DNA of 64,000 nucleotides from Marinobacter xestospongiae (GCF_023156385.1 NZ_JAKZAK010000022.1:1-64000), one strand, 5' to 3'. Positions 17,197 through 25,017 are shown, counted from the stretch's first letter. Numbers and translations are program-made. The notes: a model not told the origin generated them from the sequence alone.

Positions 17197-17227
17197 ACCG
17201 TAATGCCTCAAGTAAACTTGAGGTCAA
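17197..17227 (-). promoter_or_regulatory. SoxR/MerR-type promoter of the efflux operon
   Basis: CCTCAAGT-AA-ACTTGAGG (17206-17223) is a perfect 18-base palindrome nearly identical to the classical SoxR box. Read on the minus strand, TTGACC (17222-17227) and TACGGT (17197-17202) flank it with a 19-base spacer. That over-long spacing is the hallmark of MerR-family activated promoters. It lies about 100 bases before the adaptor start. Confidence 0.72.
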
Positions 17228-17664
17228 CAGGTTATTGTCGTTGCTACAGCTGGGCGGGGTGATGCTCTGGGTCGATGGAAGGTTTCTCCACGAATGGTTG
17301 AGAACCTTACCGAGTCGGGACAAACGGGTGGTATCGGATTACTGCGAAACGATTGCCTGATTCTGCAAAGCGATTAAGAAAAGGTTATGGCATGGGGTGC
17401 TGGGTTCATTCTATAGTCTCTGTTATAAAAGGCTTTTATTGTGATTCGGCCGAATTGTCGAACGTTCAAGGTGTAACAAAAGTGCAACGCCTATCGACGG
17501 TGATGGCTTGCCCGTTCCTGTTTTTTGATTGCCTATTACTGCAAAAATTCTCGTTGGCAAACCAAGTGATTCCTGTCCCGCCGTATACTTCGACGCAGTG
17601 TTCGGCGATCGCTGAGCGGATGTGATTCACCAGATGGGGCATGCACCAGGAACGGGAGTGACCG
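17228..17664. other. Intergenic region between efflux operon and AraC gene
   Basis: About 440 bases of lower GC content with no convincing gene. It should carry the promoter of the AraC-type gene; a Shine-Dalgarno GGGAG precedes that gene's ATG. Short open frames here lack sites and family resemblance. Confidence 0.5.
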
Positions 17665-18627
17665 ATGTTGACCAGTAATCAGGAAACTGGCGTGGAACTG
17701 GACGCCGACATTGAGCAGATGCGCCAGCGCATTGCCTCGACGGTGGAGCGCTGGACGCCGAACCAGCAGGTGCAGGACACCCTGGTGCCCGGGTTGCAGC
17801 TGTTCCGGTCCGACAACCCGACCAGTTGCACCGCCACGGTGTACGAACCGTCGGTCTGTTTTATGGTGCAGGGCACCAAGAGCGTCAGCTTTGGCGACCG
17901 GGAGCTGTTCTACCAGGCCCTGACCTACATGGTGTCCTCGGTTCACCTGCCGGTGCTGGGCCGCATTCTGGACGCATCGCCGGAGTCGCCCTACCTGGCG
18001 TTCAAGCTCACTTTCGATCCCCAGGAAGTCAGTAACCTGGTGCTGGAAATGGGCGCGCAGTTGCCGCCGGTGAACGATTGCTGCGCCGAGGGTAACTGTG
18101 CGCTCAGTATGGCCACCATTGAACGCCCGCTGCTGGATGCGCTGTGCCGGTTCACTGGCCTGCTGGATGTTCCCCAGGACATTCCGGTGCTGGCACCGCT
18201 GATCCGGCGGGAGATCCTCTATCGGGTACTGCTGGGGGAAATGGGGCCGCGGATGCGCAAGTTCGCGGTGGCGGATTCGTCAGTCCAGCGGGTTTCCAGG
18301 GTGATTGCGGTACTCAAGGACCGCTACACCGAATCTCTCAAGGTGCGGGAGCTGGCGGATGAGGTGAACATGAGCGAGTCGGCGCTGTTCCACACCTTCA
18401 AGCAGGTGACCCGGATGTCGCCGCTGCAGTACCAGAAAAAACTGCGGCTGCATGAAGCCCGCCGGCTGATGCTGTCGGAAGGGCTGGAGGCCGCCACCGC
18501 CAGCTACCGGGTTGGCTACGAGAGCCCGTCCCATTTCAGTCGGGAGTACAGCCGCCTGTTTGGCGCACCGCCACGGGCGGATGTGATCAAGCTGCGGGGC
18601 GAACAGGCGGTGACGGCGCTGTCCTAG
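17665..18627 (+). CDS. AraC-family regulator beside the efflux operon
   Basis: A 320-residue regulator with the AraC_N (PF06719-type) N-terminus: VYEPSVCFMVQGTKSVSFGD and the Y-M-V-S-S-V-H-L-P-V stretch. The two helix-turn-helix motifs are at the C-terminus (LKVRELADEVNMSESALFHTF and YRVGYESPSHFSREYSRLFG). Proteins of this group often sit next to oxidoreductase or transport genes they control. Divergence from the RND operon makes it a candidate local regulator, although the operon promoter itself looks MerR-type. Confidence 0.85.
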   Translation: MLTSNQETGVELDADIEQMRQRIASTVERWTPNQQVQDTLVPGLQLFRSDNPTSCTATVYEPSVCFMVQGTKSVSFGDRELFYQALTYMVSSVHLPVLGRILDASPESPYLAFKLTFDPQEVSNLVLEMGAQLPPVNDCCAEGNCALSMATIERPLLDALCRFTGLLDVPQDIPVLAPLIRREILYRVLLGEMGPRMRKFAVADSSVQRVSRVIAVLKDRYTESLKVRELADEVNMSESALFHTFKQVTRMSPLQYQKKLRLHEARRLMLSEGLEAATASYRVGYESPSHFSREYSRLFGAPPRADVIKLRGEQAVTALS

Positions 18628-18717
18628 GGAGACCCTCAAAGCGCAAGATCCGGCTGGCTGAGTGCGGGCGGCGCGGGCACACTGACGATTATCCCGTGAT
18701 GATCAGGAGTGCCGCCG

Positions 18718-19569
18718 ATGTCGGACTACGAGCGCATTGCCCGCGCCATCCAATACCTCCGCAGCCACACCGGCGACCAGCCCTCGCTGGCCGCCGTAGC
18801 CGAGCATGTCCACCTCAGTGAGTACCACTTCCAGCGGCTGTTCCGGCGTTGGGCCGGGGTGACCCCCAAGCGTTACCTGCAGGCACTGACCCTGGCCCGG
18901 GCCAAGCAACTGCTGGCGGACAGCCGCCGATCCCTGCTGGCCACCAGCGATGAGTTGGGACTGAGCAGCAGTTCGCGGCTGTACGATCACTTTGTACAGC
19001 TGGAAGCGGTGACACCGTCCGAGTTCCGCCTGCGTGGCGCCGGCATGACCATCACCTGGGGGGTGCACGCCACACCGTTCGGGCCCGCCTTTGTGGCGCT
19101 GACGCCAAAGGGCGTGTGCCAGTTCGAGTTCGTGGCGCCGGCGCAGCCGCAGGCCCCGCTCCAGCGCCTGCTCGATCTCTGGCACCAGGCCCGGGTGGTG
19201 GAAGACCAGCCCGGCACTGCCTGGGTGGTGGCGCGGTTGCTGGCGGCGCCCGCCGAGGACGGTGCCCCCCTGTCACTGTGGGTGCAGGGCACCAACTTCC
19301 AGGTTCAGGTCTGGCGCGCGCTGTTGCAACTGGCCCCCGGGCACCTGGCCAGCTATCGCGACGTTGCGGTTGCCATTGGCCGCCCCACGGCAGCCCGGGC
19401 GGTGGGCACCGCGATCGGCGCCAACCCGGTGGCGCTGGCGATTCCCTGCCATCGAGTGTTGCGCCAGGGCGGCGAACTGGGGGGCTACCGCTGGGGAGAA
19501 ACCCGCAAGCAGGCGATCCTGGCGCGGGAGCTGGCTCGCGCCGATGCCCCCGATCTGACCTCCGCGTGA
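18718..19569 (+). CDS. Ada-like AraC-HTH/methylguanine-DNA methyltransferase
   Basis: 283 residues: an AraC-type double HTH (about 1-100, VAEHVHLSEYHFQRLFRRWAGVTPKRYLQAL), a ribonuclease-like linker, and the suicide alkyltransferase domain FQVQVWRALL...IPCHRVLRQGG with acceptor Cys244. It repairs O6-methylguanine and may activate alkylation-response genes. The N-terminal Ada zinc domain that senses phosphotriesters is absent, so activation would need another trigger. Start at ATG 18718, eight bases after CAGGAG. A second methyltransferase lies 4.5 kb downstream. Confidence 0.88.
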   Translation: MSDYERIARAIQYLRSHTGDQPSLAAVAEHVHLSEYHFQRLFRRWAGVTPKRYLQALTLARAKQLLADSRRSLLATSDELGLSSSSRLYDHFVQLEAVTPSEFRLRGAGMTITWGVHATPFGPAFVALTPKGVCQFEFVAPAQPQAPLQRLLDLWHQARVVEDQPGTAWVVARLLAAPAEDGAPLSLWVQGTNFQVQVWRALLQLAPGHLASYRDVAVAIGRPTAARAVGTAIGANPVALAIPCHRVLRQGGELGGYRWGETRKQAILARELARADAPDLTSA

Positions 19570-19670
19570 CCTGGCTTAAGCGCGAGTGTGGCGGTCGGCC
19601 CCACTGGCGCTGGCAATCTGGTATCTTTCCGTCCGGGTCCTGTTGTTACGGGCCAGCGCTGGCGGTCGTC

Positions 19671-19765
19671 TGTGGATAACTTCGTGGGTAAGCGGTGGTC
19701 AAATGGGCGGACAGCCTGTGGACAGGGTGTGTAAAACACGCATGTGGATAACGCTATGTGGATTG
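19671..19765 (+). promoter_or_regulatory. Cluster of DnaA-box-like motifs
   Basis: TGTGGATAA (the complement of the consensus TTATCCACA) occurs exactly at 19671-19679 and 19743-19751. TGTGGACAG at 19717 and TGTGGATTG at 19757 are near matches. Four in about 95 bases, all in one orientation, just before and into the acetyltransferase start. No dnaA, dnaN or AT-rich unwinding region is present. Confidence 0.5.
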
Positions 19766-20337
19766 AGAACGAAGCACTGACCGGCCAGGTGGTCACCCTG
19801 GAGCCGCTCACGGAAGCTCACATCGAGCCGTTGCAGCGGGCGGTGGCGGACGGTGAAGGCTGGAAGCTGTGGTACGCCTCGGTACCGACCGTGGCCGCGA
19901 TACCGGAGTACGTGCGTCAGGCCATGGCGGCTGCCGAGCGTGGCGATATTGCCTACGCGGTGCGATCCCGGGCCAGTGGCGACATCGTGGGTACCACCCG
20001 CTACTACAACGTCGACGCCGCCAACCGTCGGGCGATGATCGGTTATACCTGGTATGCCGCCGCCGTGCGCCGCAGTGCCGTCAACACCGAATGCAAGCTG
20101 CTGTTGCTCGGCCAGCTTTTCGAGCAGGCCGGCGCCGTCGCCGTGGAGTTCCGCACCCACTTCTTCAACCAGGCGTCCCGAGCCGCCATCGAACGGTTGG
20201 GGGCCAAGCAGGACGGTATTCTGCGCAATCACCAGATCATGGCGGACGGCTCTTACCGCGATACCGTGGTTTATTCCATCATTGCCAGTGAGTGGCCAGC
20301 GGTGAAGAATAACCTGCTGAGCAAGATGCAGCCCTGA
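19756..20337 (+). CDS. GNAT N-acetyltransferase (RimJ/RimL-like)
   Basis: A 193-residue GNAT protein resembling the RimJ/RimL group: TLEPLTEAHIEPLQRAV at the start, DIVGTTRYYNVDAANRRAMIGYTWY in the core, and VEFRTHFFNQASRAAIERLGAKQDGILRNH near the end, the last being highly characteristic. It would transfer an acetyl group from acetyl-CoA to an amine of a protein or small molecule; the substrate is unknown. ATG 19756 is preferred over GTG 19744, which lies within a DnaA-like motif. Confidence 0.84.
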   Translation: MWIENEALTGQVVTLEPLTEAHIEPLQRAVADGEGWKLWYASVPTVAAIPEYVRQAMAAAERGDIAYAVRSRASGDIVGTTRYYNVDAANRRAMIGYTWYAAAVRRSAVNTECKLLLLGQLFEQAGAVAVEFRTHFFNQASRAAIERLGAKQDGILRNHQIMADGSYRDTVVYSIIASEWPAVKNNLLSKMQP

Positions 20338-20383
20338 AGGTTCGCCCTGTGCGCGGTGAACTCAAACCATGAGTGGAGGCCCC

Positions 20384-20680
20384 ATGTTCGTTGTATCCCT
20401 GACCTACGTTGTTGAGTTGTCTGAGGTTGAGCCCCACCTGGCCGCCCATGTCGAGTTTCTCGAGCGGCACTACGCCAGGGGCCACTTTGTTGCATCCGGG
20501 CGCAAGGTGCCCCGCACCGGGGGCATCATCCTGGCCCGGGTGGCCAGCCGTGAGCAGCTCGACGCAATCCTGGCGGAAGATCCGTTCCAGCAGGCGGGTG
20601 TGGCGGAATACGAGGTCACTGAGTTCCTCGCCACCAAGGTGGCGCCGGGGTTCGAGTCGATCAAGGACTCCCTGCAGTGA
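20384..20680 (+). CDS. YciI family protein
   Basis: A 98-residue small protein of the YciI/ABM-like ferredoxin fold: MFVVSLTYVVELSEVEPHLAAHVEFL, RGHFVASGRKVPRTGGIILA, and AEDPFQQAGVAEYEVTEF. These are putative small enzymes, often called dehydratase- or hydrolase-like, with conserved His and Asp in the pocket; function is not settled. GGAGG lies six bases upstream of the ATG. A MerR regulator starts 16 bases after its stop, so the two may be co-transcribed. Confidence 0.83.
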   Translation: MFVVSLTYVVELSEVEPHLAAHVEFLERHYARGHFVASGRKVPRTGGIILARVASREQLDAILAEDPFQQAGVAEYEVTEFLATKVAPGFESIKDSLQ

Positions 20681-20696
20681 GACGGGTGTCGCGTCG

Positions 20697-21065
20697 ATGA
20701 ACGTCAAGCAGTTCGCCGAGCGGGTGGGGCTGAGTCCGCACACCATCCGCTATTACGACAAGCTGGGTCTGCTGGGAGAGGTGCGTCGCGGACCCAATGG
20801 CCACCGCTATTTCTCCGAGCGGGACCTGGAGTGGATCGGCTTCGTGCACCGCTTGCGGGACACCGGCATGCCGGTTGAACAGATGCTGGAATACGCCCGC
20901 CTGCGAGCCGAAGGCGACACCACCATGGCGGCGCGCCAGGCGGTGCTGGAGTGCCACGCTGAGGCGCTCGACGCCCACATCCGACAGCAGCAGGCTCACC
21001 TGGACAACCTGACCCGCAAAATCGCCTGGTATCGCCAGCAACTGGCCGGCAAGACCGGTTCTTGA
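20697..21065 (+). CDS. MerR-family transcriptional regulator
   Basis: 122 residues: N-terminal winged helix MNVKQFAERVGLSPHTIRYYDKLGLL and RGPNGHRYFSERDLEWI, then a dimerising coiled coil ending KIAWYRQQLAG. No metal-binding cysteine loop is present (one Cys only), so an organic or stress signal is likelier than a metal. Its stop codon lies inside the -35 element of the promoter for the next gene, which has MerR architecture, so it probably controls that gene. Confidence 0.86.
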   Translation: MNVKQFAERVGLSPHTIRYYDKLGLLGEVRRGPNGHRYFSERDLEWIGFVHRLRDTGMPVEQMLEYARLRAEGDTTMAARQAVLECHAEALDAHIRQQQAHLDNLTRKIAWYRQQLAGKTGS

Positions 21066-21092
21066 CTGAGAGTTCACTCCAAGGCGTAGCCT
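21062..21092 (+). promoter_or_regulatory. MerR-type promoter with 19-base spacer
   Basis: TTGACT (21062-21067) and TAGCCT (21087-21092) are separated by 19 bases, and CTTG...CAAG ends of an inverted repeat (CTTGACT and ACTCCAAG) sit in the spacer. This is the standard layout of promoters untwisted by MerR-family activators. The -35 overlaps the end of the MerR gene and the promoter points to the monooxygenase-like gene. Confidence 0.68.
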
Positions 21093-21137
21093 TCCTCCTG
21101 AGTCACAGTCGTTCAATAACCCAGGAGGATTCCGAAC

Positions 21138-21446
21138 ATGTCCCGTAACACCCTGTTTGTTTTTGCCAAGATCTCCCCCAAAGCGGCTCACCTTGAGGAT
21201 GCCAAGGCGGCGCTGCTGGCGATGCTGCCGGCGACCCACGCCGAACCCGGTTGCCTGCAGTTCGAGCTGCACAGCTCACCGGACGATGGTTGCCTGTACC
21301 TGTACGAGGAATGGGTGGATCGTCAGGCCCTGGATGACCACCATCGCCAGCCCCACACCGAGGCGGTGGTGGCCCACTTCGAGCAATGGCTGGCGGTACC
21401 CACTGAAGTGACGCTGTTGCATCGGGACCGGGACACCACTCACTGA
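21138..21446 (+). CDS. YgiN/ABM-family putative quinol monooxygenase
   Basis: A 102-residue antibiotic-biosynthesis-monooxygenase-type dimeric barrel protein: LFVFAKISPKAAHLEDAKAALLAML, EPGCLQFELHSSPDDG, LYEEWVDRQALDDHHRQPH. Relatives include YgiN, a quinol monooxygenase. AGGAGG precedes the start. The MerR-type promoter just upstream suggests induction by the neighbouring MerR protein, perhaps in response to quinones or electrophiles (inference). Confidence 0.83.
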   Translation: MSRNTLFVFAKISPKAAHLEDAKAALLAMLPATHAEPGCLQFELHSSPDDGCLYLYEEWVDRQALDDHHRQPHTEAVVAHFEQWLAVPTEVTLLHRDRDTTH

Positions 21447-21556
21447 AGGCCACCCGCCGGCTTGTGCCGGCGGCAGAAATCCTTAAGGTGTTGTCCCTGA
21501 TCGGAGGTTCCCTAATTCACCGGGCCGGACGGAGTCCGGCCAGCGACAGGTACAGA

Positions 21557-21859
21557 ATGGACCCGGCCAACCTGCTGAAAATCGATTCTCTGGACAACGA
21601 ATGGCGCGACAAGGACACCGTCATGCTGCATGCCTGTTTTCAATTGCTGAAAGATTGTGTGGAACAAGAACGCCTGCTCGATGGCAACACCGACTGGCAG
21701 GCGGATGAACGCCAGCGTGAGACCTACCGTGAACTCAAGGCCCTGTACGACTGGTGGTGTGGTTACGCTGACAACCGCTTCCCCGATGACGCCGATTACG
21801 CCCTGGAGACCCAGATGCTGGAGCGTCTGGTGCGGATTCGCTGGGCCATGTGGACCTGA
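21557..21859 (+). CDS. Conserved hypothetical protein
   Basis: A 100-residue soluble protein, strongly charged and rich in Trp and Tyr: DTVMLHACFQLLKDCVEQE, then ELKALYDWWCGYADN and a helical C-terminus. Similar short proteins occur in bacteria and phages, but I know of no function. Start chosen at ATG 21557 after ACAGG; the frame extends upstream to 21464 through a stretch that contains a copy of the dispersed repeat. Confidence 0.55.
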   Translation: MDPANLLKIDSLDNEWRDKDTVMLHACFQLLKDCVEQERLLDGNTDWQADERQRETYRELKALYDWWCGYADNRFPDDADYALETQMLERLVRIRWAMWT

Positions 21860-21905
21860 ACCCTGAAAGCCTGAGCCCTGGATGGCGGCTCCATGAGGAC
21901 CGCCG

Positions 21906-22568
21906 TCAGGCCAGATCGCTTTCCAGGCTGTCGCGGCGATGGTCCTGCAGTTCACCGTCCTGAAACAGGTGGCTGTAATGGGTCCGCACACTGTCGACGA
22001 TGAACTCGTGGGGCAGGTCATCGAACACGCCGTGGTCCTCAATGTATTCCATGTGGGCGTGGCCGTCGGCGGTGTACTGCTGGAATACCGAATCCCGCAG
22101 CCCGTCAAAGGCCAGTGGCTCAACCCCCATAATCTGACACAGGCGGTTGTTGAAGGCCGGGGTGGCCTTGACCCAGCGCTCATTCAGGTAAAGTTCGATA
22201 TAGCCGTGCATGCGGAAGATGTCTGATCGCAGGAACTCGATCAGCTTGGGGCTGGACAGGTGGTTGCGGACATCCGCCAGACCCAGCCGGCTGGGCACGC
22301 CGATGGCCCGGGCGGCGGCCCCCAGCAGAACCGCCTTGGGAATGCAGTAGGATTCGCCGCTGATCAGGGCGTGACTGGCGCGGAAGGTGTCAGGGTCATC
22401 ACTGAACACGTAGGGGTTGTAGTGCACCTCATCCCGCACGGCCAGGTACAGGGCCCGCACCTGACTCACCGGATCGGTGGCAACGCCGTCGAGCTGCTGG
22501 TCGATCCACTGCGCCAGCTGGGGCTGGTGGTAGTCGAAAAAACGGGTTGCCTGCAGGTAATTGTCCAT
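21906..22568 (-). CDS. Transglutaminase-like cysteine protease family protein
   Basis: 220 residues with the transglutaminase core fold: VRALYLAVRDEVHYNPY, then SGESYCIPKAVLLGAAARAIGVPSR containing the catalytic Cys, and FRMHGYIELYLNERWVKATPAFN supplying the His and the Asp-equivalent. Bacterial members act as peptidases or amidases rather than cross-linkers. No signal peptide. Stands alone, convergent with the preceding hypothetical gene. Confidence 0.83.
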   Translation of the reverse strand: MDNYLQATRFFDYHQPQLAQWIDQQLDGVATDPVSQVRALYLAVRDEVHYNPYVFSDDPDTFRASHALISGESYCIPKAVLLGAAARAIGVPSRLGLADVRNHLSSPKLIEFLRSDIFRMHGYIELYLNERWVKATPAFNNRLCQIMGVEPLAFDGLRDSVFQQYTADGHAHMEYIEDHGVFDDLPHEFIVDSVRTHYSHLFQDGELQDHRRDSLESDLA

Positions 22569-22720
22569 ACGTCACGTCCACGAAGTTGATCAGATGCGGT
22601 TTAGGGCGGATACAAGGGATGCTCCCGCACCTGGTCGTGGGCCACAATAGGAAAATCGGACAATTCGGTTGGCCCCATCGGCCACTGGTTTGCAGCGCTA
22701 ATCTATGAGCAGGAGGCATC

Positions 22721-23220
22721 ATGACCGTCACTCGCATTGTCGCTAATATTGCAACGCCGCAGATACAGCCCTCAGAACGCGCCCTTCGGGGCCTTCGGAG
22801 CGATCCACACTCGGTGTTGCGACTTCTTGAAAGGCAACCAGCCTTCCTGCAAAGCCGCGCCTTGAGTGTGAACCGCTCTGAAGGCCAGAGGTGATCCGGA
22901 GTTAATCAGAGGCTCCCGAGACGTTCTACGAGGATATCCTGGGGCTGTCGCTGTTGATGGACCACGGCTGGCTCCGTACCTATGGCAATCAGCAACGGAT
23001 GTCGGTGCAGGTCAGCTTCGCCGAGCAGGGCGGTGGCGATACCCCGGTGCCCGATCTGTCGGTGGAGGTGGACGATCTCGACGCGGTGCTTGCCCGGATC
23101 AACGCGGCGGGTATCAATCTGGAGTATGGGCCGGTGACTGAGCCCTGGGGCATGCGCCGCTTCTTCGTGCGCGATCCCCTTGACCGGCTGGTGAACATTC
23201 TTGAGCATTTGACGGAGTAG
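22721..23220 (+). pseudogene. VOC (glyoxalase-like) gene split by a palindromic insertion
   Basis: The ATG at 22721, behind AGGAGG, encodes MTVTRIVANIATPQ, the normal N-terminus of a small vicinal-oxygen-chelate protein. The family sequence resumes at about 22914 in another frame as TFYEDILGLSLLMDHGWLRTYG and continues to the end (EYGPVTEPWGMRRFFVRDPLDRLVNILEH). Only about seven residues should separate the parts, so roughly 130-135 extra bases are inserted and a TAA stop precedes the second part. The open frame from 22954 therefore lacks the first beta strand and is probably not functional. Confidence 0.72.
22790..22917 (+). repeat. Imperfect palindrome plus dispersed-repeat end
   Basis: Arms at 22790-22812 and 22864-22886 match in 20 of 23 positions as inverted repeats (GGCCTTC...CACACTC against GAGTGTG...GAAGGCC). 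An apical stem AAGGC-AACCA-GCCTT sits at 22831-22845. GTTAATCAGAGGCTCCC (22901-22917) on the right flank recurs at 57525 and, with two changes, at 25868. The whole interrupts the VOC gene, like a small non-autonomous element. Confidence 0.65.
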
Positions 23221-23227
23221 TCTTTCC

Positions 23228-23791
23228 ATGTCCGATTCGATCCATGTGCGCACCTGGCGTGGCCCGTTGGCGGAGTTTGTGATTGGCGCCTACCGGGGGC
23301 AGCTGTGCCTGCTGGACTATCGCTATCGGCGGTTACGTCAGCGTGTGGATCAGCGGATCCAGCGCAACCTGGGGGCGTCGTTCCTGGAGGCGGATGATCC
23401 GGTAATCGACGCCACGATTGCCCAGTTGGAGGAATACGGTCGTGGCGAGCGGCAACAGTTCGAGTTGCCGCTGCGGCTGGCGGGCAGTGAGTTCCAGCAG
23501 GCGGTGTGGCAGGCGCTGATGGCGGTGCCCTACGGCGGTACCGCCAGTTATGGTGAGCTGGCGGAACGGCTGGGGCAGCCGCAGGCGGTGCGGGCGGTGG
23601 CCAATGCCAACGGCGCCAATGCGCTGGCGTTGGTGGTGCCCTGCCATCGCATCATTGGCCGCCGCGGTGAGCTGGTGGGTTACGGTGGCGGCCTTGAGCT
23701 GAAGCGCCGACTGCTGCGGCTGGAACAGGAACATGTGGGGCAGCTGCCACTGTTTGCCGACCATCCCAGTGCGGAGACCAACGATGAATAA
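23228..23791 (+). CDS. ogt: Methylated-DNA-[protein]-cysteine methyltransferase
   Basis: A 187-residue Ogt-type O6-methylguanine methyltransferase that transfers the methyl group irreversibly to its own cysteine. The domain reads SEFQQAVWQALMAVPYGGTASYGELAERLG, then the helix-turn-helix with arginine finger (AVRAVANANGANALALVVPCHRIIG), acceptor Cys139. Unlike the other copy in this window it has no regulatory domain. It overlaps the DUF523 gene by eight bases. Confidence 0.9.
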   Translation: MSDSIHVRTWRGPLAEFVIGAYRGQLCLLDYRYRRLRQRVDQRIQRNLGASFLEADDPVIDATIAQLEEYGRGERQQFELPLRLAGSEFQQAVWQALMAVPYGGTASYGELAERLGQPQAVRAVANANGANALALVVPCHRIIGRRGELVGYGGGLELKRRLLRLEQEHVGQLPLFADHPSAETNDE

Positions 23792-24281
23792 AGTATTACT
23801 CAGTGCCTGCCTGTTGGGCCGCCGGGTGCGTTACGACGGTGGTGGCCTGGCGGTGACGGACGACATCCTGGCCCGCTGGCAGTCCGAAGGTCGGGTGGTG
23901 ACGGTGTGTCCGGAAGTGGACGCCGGTATGGCCATTCCCCGCTCACCGGCGGAGATTCAGGGAGGTGACGGGCGCGATGTACTGGCCGGTTCCGCAACGG
24001 TGATGGAGCGGGACGGCGGTGTGGTGACCGATGCCTTCCGGCGTGGGGCCGAACTGGCCCTGGCGGCATGCCAGCGCCATGGTATCCGGGTGGCGGTGCT
24101 GACCGAGTCCAGTCCGTCCTGCGGCAGCCAGACCATCTACGACGGTCGCTTTGCCGGCCACAAGCGCGATGGCGTCGGCGTGACCACCGCGCTGCTGACC
24201 GCCCACGGCATCCAGGTTTTCAGCCAGCACCGGCTGGCAGAGGCGGACGCCGCCCTGCGCGCCAGCCCCGGCGCTCGATAG
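23784..24281 (+). CDS. DUF523 family protein
   Basis: 165 residues: MNKVLLSACLLGRRVRYDG at the start, VCPEVDAGMAIPRSPAEI, and LTESSPSCGSQTIYDGRF. The conserved cysteines (Cys9 and those in VCPE and SPSCG) define DUF523, whose function is not established; an Fe-S or sulphur role is sometimes suggested. It is translationally coupled to ogt through an eight-base overlap. Confidence 0.88.
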   Translation: MNKVLLSACLLGRRVRYDGGGLAVTDDILARWQSEGRVVTVCPEVDAGMAIPRSPAEIQGGDGRDVLAGSATVMERDGGVVTDAFRRGAELALAACQRHGIRVAVLTESSPSCGSQTIYDGRFAGHKRDGVGVTTALLTAHGIQVFSQHRLAEADAALRASPGAR

Positions 24282-24317
24282 TTACTGCTTTGGCGACTGC
24301 GTCAGATAGGACGTGAG

Positions 24318-24992
24318 TTACTGCACGGCCGGGCCGGTTTCCACCGTCAGCCCGGCGGCCTGCCACTGGGGATAGCCGTTGATCAGTCGCAGTGCCTCCA
24401 GCCCCCGGGCCCGCAGGGCGATCACGGTGTCGTGGGAGAGCAGGCAGTGGGGGCCGCGGCAGTAGGCCACCACCGGGCGATCGGCGGGCAACTCAGCCAG
24501 CCGCTGGGCCAACTCCTCAAACGGAATGTTGATGGCGCCGGGCAGATGGCCCAGGGCGTAATCGGCTTCAGTCCGCACATCCAGCAGGGTGACGTCACCG
24601 TCCTGCAACCGTTGCAGCAGCGCGTCGCAATCGATCGCCTCCAGGGTGTCTGGCTGATAGACGCTGTCATCCACCATCGCCTGGACCCGACGGCGCTGCT
24701 GTTCGCTGAATTCCCGCAGTGCCGCCAGCAAGGGAAGGATCGGGCCGTCTCCGAGCCGATACAGCACCCGTTTGCCGTCGCGGCGGGTTTGCACCAGTCC
24801 GGCCCGTTTCAGGTGTTGCAGGTGCTGGGAGGCATTGGCCACGCTCAGCCCGGAAAGCTGGGCCAGCGACTCCACCGCCCGTTCGCCCTGGGCAATGTGC
24901 TCCAGCAGCGACAGGCGGTGGGGGTGACCCAGGGTACGCGCCAGATCGGCGGAGTCCTGGACCAGGGATTGGGCAGAAGGCAGTCGTGTCAT
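24318..24992 (-). CDS. ArsR-family regulator fused to rhodanese domain
   Basis: 224 residues. The N-terminal winged helix (LGHPHRLSLLEHIAQGERAVESLA, LSVANASQHLQHLKRAGLV) is ArsR type, and the C-terminal rhodanese domain (VTLLDVRTEADYALGHLPGAINIP) ends in the active-site loop YCRGPHCLL. Such fusions are thought to sense persulphides or sulphane sulphur through the rhodanese cysteine. Divergent from a DUF2938 membrane protein with an exact palindrome between them, its probable operator. Confidence 0.88.
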   Translation of the reverse strand: MTRLPSAQSLVQDSADLARTLGHPHRLSLLEHIAQGERAVESLAQLSGLSVANASQHLQHLKRAGLVQTRRDGKRVLYRLGDGPILPLLAALREFSEQQRRRVQAMVDDSVYQPDTLEAIDCDALLQRLQDGDVTLLDVRTEADYALGHLPGAINIPFEELAQRLAELPADRPVVAYCRGPHCLLSHDTVIALRARGLEALRLINGYPQWQAAGLTVETGPAVQ

Positions 24993-25017
24993 TGACCAGA
25001 CGCTATCATCCCTTCAT

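Noticed and set aside
17353..17625. Small gene in the efflux-AraC intergenic region
   Set aside because: No ribosome site, no family resemblance and composition unlike neighbouring genes; the region is better explained as regulatory.
19671..19765. Chromosomal replication origin
   Set aside because: DnaA boxes are present but there is no dnaA/dnaN/gidA neighbourhood and no AT-rich unwinding element.
20409..20696. N-terminal extension of the MerR regulator
   Set aside because: The frame is open upstream but overlaps the YciI gene in another frame; the MerR domain starts exactly at ATG 20697.
21557..21859. Prophage remnant
   Set aside because: The short protein resembles some phage-encoded hypotheticals, but no other phage genes or attachment sites are near.
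22954..23220. Intact 88-residue glyoxalase-like gene
   Set aside because: The family's N-terminus is found at 22721 and the open frame lacks the first beta strand, so this is the remainder of a split gene.
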